Below are positions 1 to 5,901 of a stretch of DNA of 14,193 nt, one piece after another. The translations under genes were made by a program, and so were the position numbers. Source of the DNA: CAZIKB01 sp964539665 (lineage in GTDB: Bacteria > Zhuqueibacterota > Zhuqueibacteria > Oceanimicrobiales > Oceanimicrobiaceae). The number at the start of each line of letters is the position of its first letter. Positions within the stretch are counted from its first letter, which is position 1. The notes beneath the pieces were generated by a model. The model saw nothing but the letters and a program-made list of their open reading frames with translations. It was not told where the DNA came from and made no database searches. Location: NCBI GenBank assembly GCA_964539665.1, contig CAZIKB010000144.1, forward strand, positions 1 to 14,193, read 5' to 3'.

Positions 1-103
1 TTTTTAATTTAGGAGCCACCAATCTTAATTTCAACTAAATATAATACATTTTCGACACCAATACCCTATGTCCTTATACCCCTATACCTTATAGCCTTAT
101 AAC
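1..103. repeat. Non-coding tail with CCTTATA-type repeat
   Basis: No credible gene is visible here. The word CCTTATA occurs at 72-78, 87-93 and 95-101, with a shorter CCTATA at 81-86. The 13-mer CCTATACCTTATA (81-93) recurs exactly at 4489-4501 in another intergenic gap of this window, which suggests a dispersed intergenic repeat rather than chance. I see no hairpin plus T-tract that would serve as a terminator after the lipoprotein gene. Confidence 0.45.
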
Positions 104-661
104 TCATTTTCCACTATCCCGCATTTTAAACCCACCCATAGTATCTACCATTTCCTGTATCATTTCTTTGATAATTTTTTCTTCCCCGTCTCGCCCGCTC
201 TTTTCATGCGAAATTATACCAAGAACCGCACCCGAATCGGGATCGAGGAACCGTAATGTTATTAGTAAGTGGGCTTTCCTATTCGAAGTTAGCGCCATGA
301 TGTTAGCTATATTCCGCACTTCACCGAGAATGATGATTTGGGCTCGCAGGTTTTCCGCCAGATTCTGCATATCATTTTGTGTAAAGTAATTGCCAACTCT
401 CATACCTTTTTGAGCAACCACAGCGTTGACTATGCTCCTGTCTACAACGTAAGCCTTCTTCCTTAATACCATACGATTGGCTAATTCATCTGCTGTGAAT
501 TTACCAAATTTCTGGCTACTGAGAAAACCTGAACTGGTGAAGTTGAGCACGGCTACACGATAAGTGCCCTGCTTTAAGATAGGTGACATAGTAGCTTTTG
601 GTCCTGCGCAAGCCATTAGTAAAATGGTTAATAAGTATGATAGAATTCGAATTGTATTCAT
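104..661 (-). CDS. Outer-membrane lipoprotein, CsgG/LpoB-like
   Basis: Probable small lipoprotein of 185 aa. The start is placed at 661 (MNTIRIL...) because GAGGA lies 5 nt upstream. A longer frame starting at 697 has no ribosome site and would put twelve non-signal residues before the hydrophobic stretch. The signal peptide ends in a lipobox, LLMAC, with the lipidated Cys at residue 18; Ala at +2 favours outer-membrane sorting in the E. coli scheme. The body resembles the CsgG/FlgO/LpoB fold: a strand VAVLNF, a helix with DELANRM, then YVVDRS, a Q/N-rich helix and IIILGEV. Family members form secretion channels or bind envelope machines; 185 aa is closer to FlgO/LpoB than to CsgG. It lies last in the cluster, 60 nt after the pilin gene, so a pilotin-like or envelope-anchoring role for the secretin or pilus is possible, but this is inference. 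Confidence 0.6.
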   Translation of the reverse strand: MNTIRILSYLLTILLMACAGPKATMSPILKQGTYRVAVLNFTSSGFLSSQKFGKFTADELANRMVLRKKAYVVDRSIVNAVVAQKGMRVGNYFTQNDMQNLAENLRAQIIILGEVRNIANIMALTSNRKAHLLITLRFLDPDSGAVLGIISHEKSGRDGEEKIIKEMIQEMVDTMGGFKMRDSGK

Positions 662-721
662 AGTAGTCCTCAAATTTGTAAAATAAAACATTGGCAAATC
701 GAATATCGAAATACGAAAAAA

Positions 722-1135
722 TTAATCCGGCACTTCCTCTTTCAGTTTTCCATCCTGATTAATACTCCAGCTATTGAACGCTCCATCTTTATCAAAATCC
801 ACAACAGCGATAGCCCTGGCAAGGAAAGTCGTTGGCGATGCTTCAGTGATTTCAATTTTGTAGCGAGCCTGTCCATCTTCTGTGACCAATTTTTCCGTCT
901 CAAATCCGATGGCTGCTAAATTCCTGCTGTAAACATCCATCTCCAGGTAGTAGCTTTCCTGAAGGTTGTAAACTTGCTTGAGCATGAGTTTGGCTTCCGT
1001 AGATTTGGCTTTGGTTATCACGCTTAGAAATTTAGGTATGGCCAGCGAGGCTAAAACACCGATGATGACAATTACAACCAGCAGCTCGGTTAAAGAAAAC
1101 CCGGATTCATTTTTAATGAGATTTGTAAACTTCAT
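722..1135 (-). CDS. Type IV pilin / GspG-like major pseudopilin
   Basis: Prepilin of 137 aa, probably the main fibre subunit. The leader is short and basic and ends KNESG (residue 12); cleavage before Phe gives FSLTE, with the canonical Glu at +5, followed by the hydrophobic helix LLVVIVIIGVLASLAIPKF that packs in the fibre core. A globular domain follows, with Tyr-rich LQESYYLEMDVYS and a C-terminal acidic loop, DFDKDGAFNSWSINQDG. Such a loop could bind calcium as in GspG, though the classic GspG ending is not recognisable. The start has a strong site, GGAGGG, 7 nt upstream. The gene is separated from the rest of the operon by the repeat/GxxExxY block, so it may have its own promoter. Whether it is GspG or a PilA-type pilin cannot be decided from the sequence alone. 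Confidence 0.85.
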   Translation of the reverse strand: MKFTNLIKNESGFSLTELLVVIVIIGVLASLAIPKFLSVITKAKSTEAKLMLKQVYNLQESYYLEMDVYSRNLAAIGFETEKLVTEDGQARYKIEITEASPTTFLARAIAVVDFDKDGAFNSWSINQDGKLKEEVPD

Positions 1136-1142
1136 GATGCGT

Positions 1143-1149
1143 CCCTCCT
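1143..1149 (-). promoter_or_regulatory. Strong ribosome binding site of the pilin gene
   Basis: On the minus strand AGGAGGG precedes the pilin ATG by about 7 nt. It is one of the two best Shine-Dalgarno sequences in the window (the other precedes the sigma-54 activator). The operon genes upstream have weak sites and rely on overlaps. This fits a subunit needed in high copy. Confidence 0.7.
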
Positions 1150-1165
1150 GTTTTTACATAATTAT

Positions 1166-1480
1166 TTAACAACGAATTAACACGAATTTTCACGAATGCA
1201 TAATTGATTCATTTAAAAAATCTATTAAATTATAAGACTATTGATAAATTTTATTATAATAGCTGATTTCTAAAATTAATACTCAATCTGTCATTCAGAA
1301 GGAATCCTGTTTCCAGATAACAATATTCTTAAACTCTAACAAGATTCCTCCTGAATGACAAAAGCCCATTGTTCTTGTTCTTGTTCCTGTACTCGGTTAC
1401 TTTTTAATTATTCATTCATTCTAAAAAGCTTAAGGAATGACACTGATCATTCGTGTTCATTCGTGAAAATTCGTGGTTAA
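1166..1480. repeat. Repeat unit A with terminal inverted repeats
   Basis: A 315-bp unit. Its left end (1166-1197) and right end (1449-1480, inverted) match at 26 of 32 positions by my count. Each end is built of CACGAAT words spaced 10 bp apart. Inside are a hairpin (1289-1360) and the core 1323-1366, which recurs in unit B with one mismatch in 44. The region is AT-rich and has no gene. The right end overlaps the stop codon of the GxxExxY gene (1477-1479). Confidence 0.7.
1289..1360. repeat. Long hairpin inside repeat unit A
   Basis: Arms 1289-1311 and 1338-1360 (TGTCATTCAG... and ...CTGAATGACA) are 23 nt long with 21 complementary positions and a 26-nt loop. There is no T-tract after either arm, so it is not a standard intrinsic terminator, but a stem this long between gspF and the pilin gene could affect transcript stability or readthrough. 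Unit B keeps only a shorter version, 2044-2056 against 2077-2089, with 11 of 13 positions paired. Confidence 0.65.
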
Positions 1481-1854
1481 TTTACCAGTCTTTCGAATTC
1501 AAGTTGTTCTTTTCCAAAATTGAGGATGATAGCCAATCTTAATCCAGTTGCTTTTAAATAGTTTATTACTTGTGCCCTGTGAATATCAGTAATATCTTTG
1601 ACAGCTTTAAGTTCTAAGATTATTTTGTCATCGACTAAAATATCTGCAAAATAGTCGCCCACTATTTCACATTCAAAATAGACCTTGATTGAAGCTTGTT
1701 GTTTGGCGTTTATCCCTTCTCGACGGAACAACACCATCATGGCGTTTTCGTATACATTTTCTAAAAAGCCATGTTTAAGTTTATTGTGAACTTCCATGGC
1801 CAAGCCGACGATTTTAAAAGATAATTCCTTGTAAATAATATTGTTGCTTTCCAT
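1477..1854 (-). CDS. GxxExxY family protein, probable PD-(D/E)XK nuclease-like
   Basis: A protein of 125 aa, typical length for the GxxExxY family. The naming motif is visible as G29-F-L-E32-N-V-Y35, after the usual helix with AMEVHNKLK. A nuclease-like core follows: D71 in YFADILVDD, then E81-L-K83 in IILELKAV, then Q95-V-I-N-Y99. This order (D, ExK, QxxxY) matches the catalytic and helical motifs of RecB/Cas4-type PD-(D/E)XK nucleases. Activity is an inference; the family has no firm function that I know of. It ends with ILNFGKEQLEFERLVN, and its stop codon lies in repeat unit A. Upstream, GAAGGAG (plus-strand ctccttc, 1864-1870) lies about 9 nt before the ATG. It is flanked by inverted repeats at 1449-1480 and 1893-1924 that match at 29 of 32 positions. 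Nothing links it to secretion; it is best seen as cargo or a component of the repeat element. Confidence 0.85.
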   Translation of the reverse strand: MESNNIIYKELSFKIVGLAMEVHNKLKHGFLENVYENAMMVLFRREGINAKQQASIKVYFECEIVGDYFADILVDDKIILELKAVKDITDIHRAQVINYLKATGLRLAIILNFGKEQLEFERLVN

Positions 1855-1892
1855 TCACAATTTCTCCTTCTTTATAATTATAATTACAAAAT

Positions 1893-2211
1893 TTAACCAC
1901 GAATTTACACGAATCAACACAAATTAAAATCTTTGAAATTGAAAATCAATTATAGACTGCATAGATTTTAGAAATTATTCGATAACTGGCTTCCACGATA
2001 ATTTTTTAAACAAAAACCAGATAATCCTGATATTAATCAAAATGAATCTTATTAACAAATCACGATATTCTTAAACGCTAACAAGATTCCTCCTGAATGA
2101 CAAAAGCCATTTGTTCCTGTGCTCAGTTGGTATAAAATTGTTTTATCATCCTGGTTATTCACCGCGAAACCATTTAGTGACACAGATAATTCGTGAAAAT
2201 CAGTGGCTAAT
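1893..2211. repeat. Repeat unit B, direct copy of unit A
   Basis: A 319-bp unit in the same orientation as unit A. Its left end, TTAACCACGAAT at 1893 continuing to 1924, pairs with the inner end of unit A (1449-1480) as an inverted repeat (29 of 32). Its right end, 2190-2211, is a shorter or degraded version (ATTCGTGAAAAT then TGGCTAA). The core 2065-2108 matches 1323-1366 at 43 of 44 positions. Sequence between these anchors has diverged. There is no gene. Confidence 0.7.
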
Positions 2212-2214
2212 AAA

Positions 2215-3372
2215 TCACTGAATGACATTGACTAAATTGAAGAGTTGCAAATACATGGCAATGAGTGCGCCGCCTAAAATGACTCCTAAAAATACAATGA
2301 TCACCGGTTCAATTATCGAAGTCAGAGCCTCGACTGTCGCATCAAGTTCTTGTTCATAGAATTTAGCAACTTTCTCGAGCATGGCATCCAATTCTCCTGT
2401 TTCTTCACCGACCCGTATCATCTGAATAGTCAGGGGTGTGAAAGGCTCCAGCTTGCCAACTAATTCCATCATGGGTTTGCCCTGAATAATGCGATCTTTC
2501 ATTTGCACAATAGCATTTTTGAAAACCTTGTTTTTTGAAATGGTTTGCGTTACTTCTAATGATTGGACTAAAGTGACGCCGCTGCTCAATAGAGTTCCAA
2601 GGGTACGACAAAACCTTGCCAGGAAGTTCTTTTTAAACAAAGACCCAAATAGAGGCGCCTTTAATGAAATTTTATCAAAAAAGTAAGAACCTCTCTGTGT
2701 TCTTTTTATCCTCACAAAAGCATATCCCAGTATCAAGATGGACAAGAGCAGCAGCCAAAAGTTTTCTTTTAATAATGCGCTCATGCTGAGTAGAAATTGT
2801 GTCGGACCGGGCAATTGACCGCCGAAATCCTGAAACATATCAGCAAATGTCGGGACTACCGCCACCAGCAAAAACGTTATGGCTCCTGTCGCTACTAATA
2901 CGATTACCAATGGATAGGTCATAGCAGTCAGAATCTTTCGGTGCAGGGCCGCCATTTTTTCTAAATAGTTTGCCAGGCGATTCAATGTTTTTTCCAATAT
3001 CCCTCCTTGTTCACCTACCCGCACCAAACTCACAAAAAAGTCATCGAACACCTTTGGATGGTTTTTCAGACAGTTTGAAAAAGACTGACCTTCTTTTATT
3101 TCAGATAGTATTCCTGCAAGAATGTGTTGCAGTTTTTGGTTGGTCATTTGCTTTGATAGAATCTCAAGAGAACGAATCAAAGGCAGGCGTGCTTCGAGCA
3201 ATGCAGCCAACTGTCTGGTAAATTCTGCCAGTTGTTTAGTCCGAATGCCTGGTGAATATAACTTTTTGAAAGAAAAATCAAATTGTTTGTCAAATCGAAT
3301 TGGCCTCTTATTTGCTTTCAGGTGTTGGCGCATTTCAGGCGTTGCCTGAATAATCGTGGTTGAGTTTTTCAT
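2215..3372 (-). CDS. gspF: Inner-membrane platform protein GspF/PilC
   Basis: Polytopic protein of 385 aa, the usual family length. It forms the inner-membrane platform on which the ATPase drives pilin or pseudopilin polymerisation. Two T2SSF domains are visible as an internal repeat: the motif RVGEQGG.L at about 118-125 and RVGEETGEL at about 320-328. Hydrophobic segments lie at about 150-172, 204-222 and 351-375, the expected three membrane helices. The cytoplasmic N-terminus (1-45) is basic. The gene follows the GspJ-like gene with a single base between its ATG and the preceding TGA, so translation is probably coupled. It is the last gene before the repeat block; its stop lies 3 nt from the block edge. 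The symbol could equally be pilC. Confidence 0.93.
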   Translation of the reverse strand: MKNSTTIIQATPEMRQHLKANKRPIRFDKQFDFSFKKLYSPGIRTKQLAEFTRQLAALLEARLPLIRSLEILSKQMTNQKLQHILAGILSEIKEGQSFSNCLKNHPKVFDDFFVSLVRVGEQGGILEKTLNRLANYLEKMAALHRKILTAMTYPLVIVLVATGAITFLLVAVVPTFADMFQDFGGQLPGPTQFLLSMSALLKENFWLLLLSILILGYAFVRIKRTQRGSYFFDKISLKAPLFGSLFKKNFLARFCRTLGTLLSSGVTLVQSLEVTQTISKNKVFKNAIVQMKDRIIQGKPMMELVGKLEPFTPLTIQMIRVGEETGELDAMLEKVAKFYEQELDATVEALTSIIEPVIIVFLGVILGGALIAMYLQLFNLVNVIQ

Positions 3373-3373
3373 G

Positions 3374-3898
3374 TCAGAATAACCTTTTGTTACGCAGGGT
3401 AACTGTTGTAACTAATTCAAAAGCAGCCTGCCGCTTGTTTTTCAAAATCAAAAGTATTTGAATCTGATTGATATTTTTCGCATCGATAATGTCCTGCATA
3501 TTATCGTTTGCTGTGAAGTAATAAAATTGCATTTTCTCTGCTATTATGCTCTTTTTTAACAATGCTCTACTGTTCCTTAAGATATTTTGCTTTGTATATT
3601 CATAAGTCACTACCTTTCCGTTGAAATCAATAAACGATAGTGAGCTCTTCTGAGCATTCACTACTTTTCGCAGCATTAGTAAATCGTCAGCCACTTTACC
3701 TATTATTCTGCGACCAGTTTCCTCCAGACTTACCCGCTGCTGCCAGTTGACAAAGTTAGTTTGAAAGTACAGGTAAGCCTTGAAGCTAAAACCCACAAGC
3801 AGACCGATGAGTGTCATCGCTACTACCAGTTCAGCAGCGGTAAATCCTCGGCTATCTTTTATTGTTATTTTAAAATTATTGAAAACATCTTTAATCAT
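3374..3898 (-). CDS. GspJ-like minor pseudopilin
   Basis: Prepilin of 174 aa. The start is placed at the ATG at 3898, preceded by AAGG and overlapping the end of the upstream pseudopilin gene by 8 nt; a longer frame begins with TTG at 3925 and has no better ribosome site. The leader ends KDSRG (residue 18) and the mature end is FTAAE, with Glu at +5, then a hydrophobic helix LVVAMTLIGLLVGFSF. The long globular part with aromatic YYF and strands such as TYEYTKQNIL fits GspJ, which sits in the tip complex with GspI and GspK. The order I-J-F here differs from classical T2SS operons but keeps I and J adjacent. Assignment to J rather than H rests mainly on position and length. Confidence 0.75.
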   Translation of the reverse strand: MIKDVFNNFKITIKDSRGFTAAELVVAMTLIGLLVGFSFKAYLYFQTNFVNWQQRVSLEETGRRIIGKVADDLLMLRKVVNAQKSSLSFIDFNGKVVTYEYTKQNILRNSRALLKKSIIAEKMQFYYFTANDNMQDIIDAKNINQIQILLILKNKRQAAFELVTTVTLRNKRLF

Positions 3899-4250
3899 GC
3901 AGCAACCTTGAAGTTTGAAGTTCAACCATCGGTTTGCTCGAGTTTTTTTTATATACTTTTATATAGATTTGTACTAAACCTGCATAGACCTCAATGCTTG
4001 TTGCGAGCTGCCATAGTTGTTGGTTGACTCGGATCCGCTTTTCATCGGGCATAAAATCTCTTTCTGAAATCACCCGCTCCATTTCATCTCTTGCCAGTTG
4101 GGTGGCTACTACTAGATCTCTTGCACCAGCATTCGACATGACTCTGGCCATGAACTGAACAGTTGGCACCAATGCTATGGTCAGAATTGCTAACGCCACC
4201 AGCATCTCAACAACTGTGTGGCCGGTTTCACTTTTAATTGATTTTAACAT
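3891..4250 (-). CDS. GspI-like minor pseudopilin
   Basis: Prepilin of 119 aa, the usual size for GspI. The leader is short (MLKSIKSETG) and the helix reads VVEMLVALAILTIALVP, close to the GspI consensus LLEVLVALAILA. Glu is kept at +5 but the first mature residue would be His rather than Phe or Met, an uncommon choice for prepilin peptidase. After the helix, ATQLARDEMERVI resembles the conserved GspI segment with an A..LA...ME pattern. It overlaps the GspJ-like gene by 8 nt. It follows a 273-bp gap with a repeat element, so it could lie on the main transcript or be separately expressed. Role: nucleation of the pseudopilus tip with the J- and K-like proteins. Confidence 0.78.
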   Translation of the reverse strand: MLKSIKSETGHTVVEMLVALAILTIALVPTVQFMARVMSNAGARDLVVATQLARDEMERVISERDFMPDEKRIRVNQQLWQLATSIEVYAGLVQIYIKVYKKNSSKPMVELQTSRLLHD

Positions 4251-4287
4251 GTACTTTTACTTAGGAAATATGGGTATTAGTTTATAA

Positions 4288-4474
4288 GGGTATATTGAAA
4301 TAATGGTAAAGTGTCGCTTCGCCCTTCCCGCCCCGTGATAAATCACAGGGCTAATAAACTGAAGGATGATAAATCATCCTGAAATTTCTACACTATTTTT
4401 GGCGTATCGATCTCTGACCGGATAAATAATTATCTGCGGTCTTTCCGCCCTCATTCCATTACTCCAATATTCCC
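4288..4474. repeat. Palindromic intergenic repeat element in the gap before the GspI-like gene
   Basis: The gap 4251-4523 has no gene. Ends GGGTATATTGAAATAATGG (4288-4306) and CCATTACTCCAATATTCCC (4456-4474) form an inverted repeat, 16 of 19 paired. Between them are palindromes centred on GATAAATC: 4331-4339/4342-4350 (one mismatch) and 4363-4370/4373-4380 (perfect, 8 bp each side of AA), with a weaker third at about 4416-4441. The flank 4475-4510 carries the CCTTATA-type repeat also found at 72-101. The structure resembles REP/MITE-like units. Confidence 0.6.
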
Positions 4475-4523
4475 TATTGCCTTATTTTCCTATACCTTAT
4501 ACCCTTTTCATCCATTCAGCGCA

Positions 4524-5894
4524 CTATCTCTTTACCCACGCGACGACCTCCAAAGACGGATTTTCTGTAAACATCAACGGCAGTTTAAAGCCTGCTGCTA
4601 AATTTCTTCGATTAATGTATGCATCCTTCAACCAATTGATATAAGTTGTGGGGGAGGCATAAAGATAAAAATGGTCAGCGATGACAATACCATTTACCTG
4701 TCCGCTAATGGTAGTGTGGTTAGTGGAGAATATGAGGCCGGTCACTTGCGCTTTTTCTGCAATTTCCACCTTGCTTTGTCGCCGGATATTGTTTTCTTCT
4801 TTGGCAATATATTCGTTTAAAATTACAGAGCCCGTGACATTTGCATTCTCTGCAATAGTAATGGAACCAACCAGCCGGTTCGCCACAACATGACCGGATG
4901 TAAACAGCACGGACGGGTATTCGAGCTGAGCCTGACCGCTTACAAGAATATCCCCTTGTGTGATCAATTGCATGGCGCCCCTGACATTACCTGAAACTAC
5001 AATTGTTGTATCTGAATAAACCACGACATCGTCCAGAAAAACAGAATCTGTAATCTCAACCTTGCCCCTCGCAACGATATTAACCGGGTTCCCGAATTTT
5101 ATAAATCCGGACAGGAGTAAGTTTCCATCGGAAATAATTGTGAGAGGGCCAGTAAGCAGGGAGTCACTGACAACGCTGGAATCTATTTCACCCTGCACAA
5201 TTAGGATTCTGTTTTTCGATGTATTTCCCAGGCTGTCATATTTACTAAAATTATCTGGTACTCTTTTCAAAGAACTTTTCAATAATTGCCGATATGTTGA
5301 AATATTACGAATGAAAAGAGCCGCATCAAACTGAGGTAATTTTGGCGGTGAGACTCGATTGATAGTTCCCTCAACTACTTTTTGTCCTATGAATTTACTG
5401 CCTTTGATACTGCCTGGTTTTACTCCACTTGTTCCAACGGTCACATTGCCGATAATTCGATTATTACCTGTAACAACTAAAGGATAATCGGTGCCTCCTA
5501 AAATGATTGCCTGATTAAATGCATTTGGTATGTTCTGTCCCACCTGTACTTGAAGTTGTTTATGTTGGTGGTGGTATTGAACAGATGATGTAATTATCAA
5601 AAATCCGCCTCTTTCGGTAATAGAGATTTCTACTGTTTGATTATTTGCAACAGATATCTGTTCTTTTTGTGGACGCCAATTCCAATCATATCCATCATTT
5701 CCTGATAGACGCGAGAGCGCCTGGTAGATTCCGGCTTCTGCAAAGTAGAATGCCTGGATGCGGTTTAAATCCCGGCGTGCTGAACTGTAATGTAATGAGA
5801 ATGCCTTTAGAAGGGCTCCTGACATAATTATTAATGCTGTAACCATAATCAGCACAGTAACTAATGCCGAGCCTCTTTCGTCATTGAATTTCAT
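4524..5894 (-). CDS. GspK/PilX-like minor pilin with beta-solenoid-like region
   Basis: A 456-aa protein. Residues 1-33 look like a class III-type prepilin end: MKFNDERG then SALVTVLIMVTALIIMSGALL, with Thr rather than Glu at +5, as in GspK. It continues RIQAFYFAEAGI, the AEAG motif shared by GspK and PilX. From about 126 to 180 and 228 to 412 it is made of short strand-turn units rich in V, I, G, N and S (for example TIISDGNLLLSG, NIVARGKVEITDS, VVVYSDTTIVVSGNV, SITIAENANVTGSVI), which suggests a right-handed beta-helix like bactofilins or polymer-forming domains. Classical GspK has instead an alpha domain, and PilX is much shorter. A tip protein displaying a beta-solenoid could bind substrate or surface; this is inference. 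It lies 7 nt after the GspC/PilP-like gene. Confidence 0.75.
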   Translation of the reverse strand: MKFNDERGSALVTVLIMVTALIIMSGALLKAFSLHYSSARRDLNRIQAFYFAEAGIYQALSRLSGNDGYDWNWRPQKEQISVANNQTVEISITERGGFLIITSSVQYHHQHKQLQVQVGQNIPNAFNQAIILGGTDYPLVVTGNNRIIGNVTVGTSGVKPGSIKGSKFIGQKVVEGTINRVSPPKLPQFDAALFIRNISTYRQLLKSSLKRVPDNFSKYDSLGNTSKNRILIVQGEIDSSVVSDSLLTGPLTIISDGNLLLSGFIKFGNPVNIVARGKVEITDSVFLDDVVVYSDTTIVVSGNVRGAMQLITQGDILVSGQAQLEYPSVLFTSGHVVANRLVGSITIAENANVTGSVILNEYIAKEENNIRRQSKVEIAEKAQVTGLIFSTNHTTISGQVNGIVIADHFYLYASPTTYINWLKDAYINRRNLAAGFKLPLMFTENPSLEVVAWVKR

Positions 5895-5901
5895 GGATTC
5901 A

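Larger units (their letters stand above)
1166..2211. mobile_element. Putative composite repeat element carrying a GxxExxY gene
   Basis: A block of 1,046 bp bounded by outward-starting TTAAC-type ends: TTAACAACGAAT at 1166 on the plus strand and, on the minus strand, TTAGCCACTGAT starting at 2211. It consists of repeat unit A (1166-1480), a GxxExxY gene, and repeat unit B (1893-2211). The left edge is 31 nt before the pilin start and the right edge is 3 nt from the gspF stop codon, so it occupies the whole gap between two genes of one pathway. Many relatives of this operon would be expected to run straight from gspF to a pseudopilin gene. No transposase is present, so mobility would need trans-acting help or an unknown mechanism. 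I did not see a clear target-site duplication. Confidence 0.5.

Noticed and set aside
104..697. Lipoprotein start at 697
   Set aside because: There is no ribosome site. It would add residues ahead of a complete signal peptide that starts at 661 with GAGGA upstream.
1289..1360. Intrinsic terminator after gspF/GxxExxY
   Set aside because: The stem is long but the loop is 26 nt and neither strand has a T-tract after the stem. I keep it as a hairpin only.
1477..1854. GxxExxY protein as a pilus or secretion component because of its place in the cluster
   Set aside because: It has no signal peptide, prepilin leader or membrane helix, and it is enclosed by its own repeats. The family occurs in unrelated contexts.
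1166..2211. A CRISPR array or satellite based on the recurring CACGAAT words
   Set aside because: The words sit only at unit ends in opposite orientations, with a gene in the middle. There are no regularly spaced identical repeats with unique spacers and no cas genes.
3374..3925. A longer GspJ-like protein starting at 3925
   Set aside because: That start is TTG without a clear ribosome site and overlaps the upstream gene by 35 nt. The ATG at 3898 has AAGG upstream and gives a normal leader.
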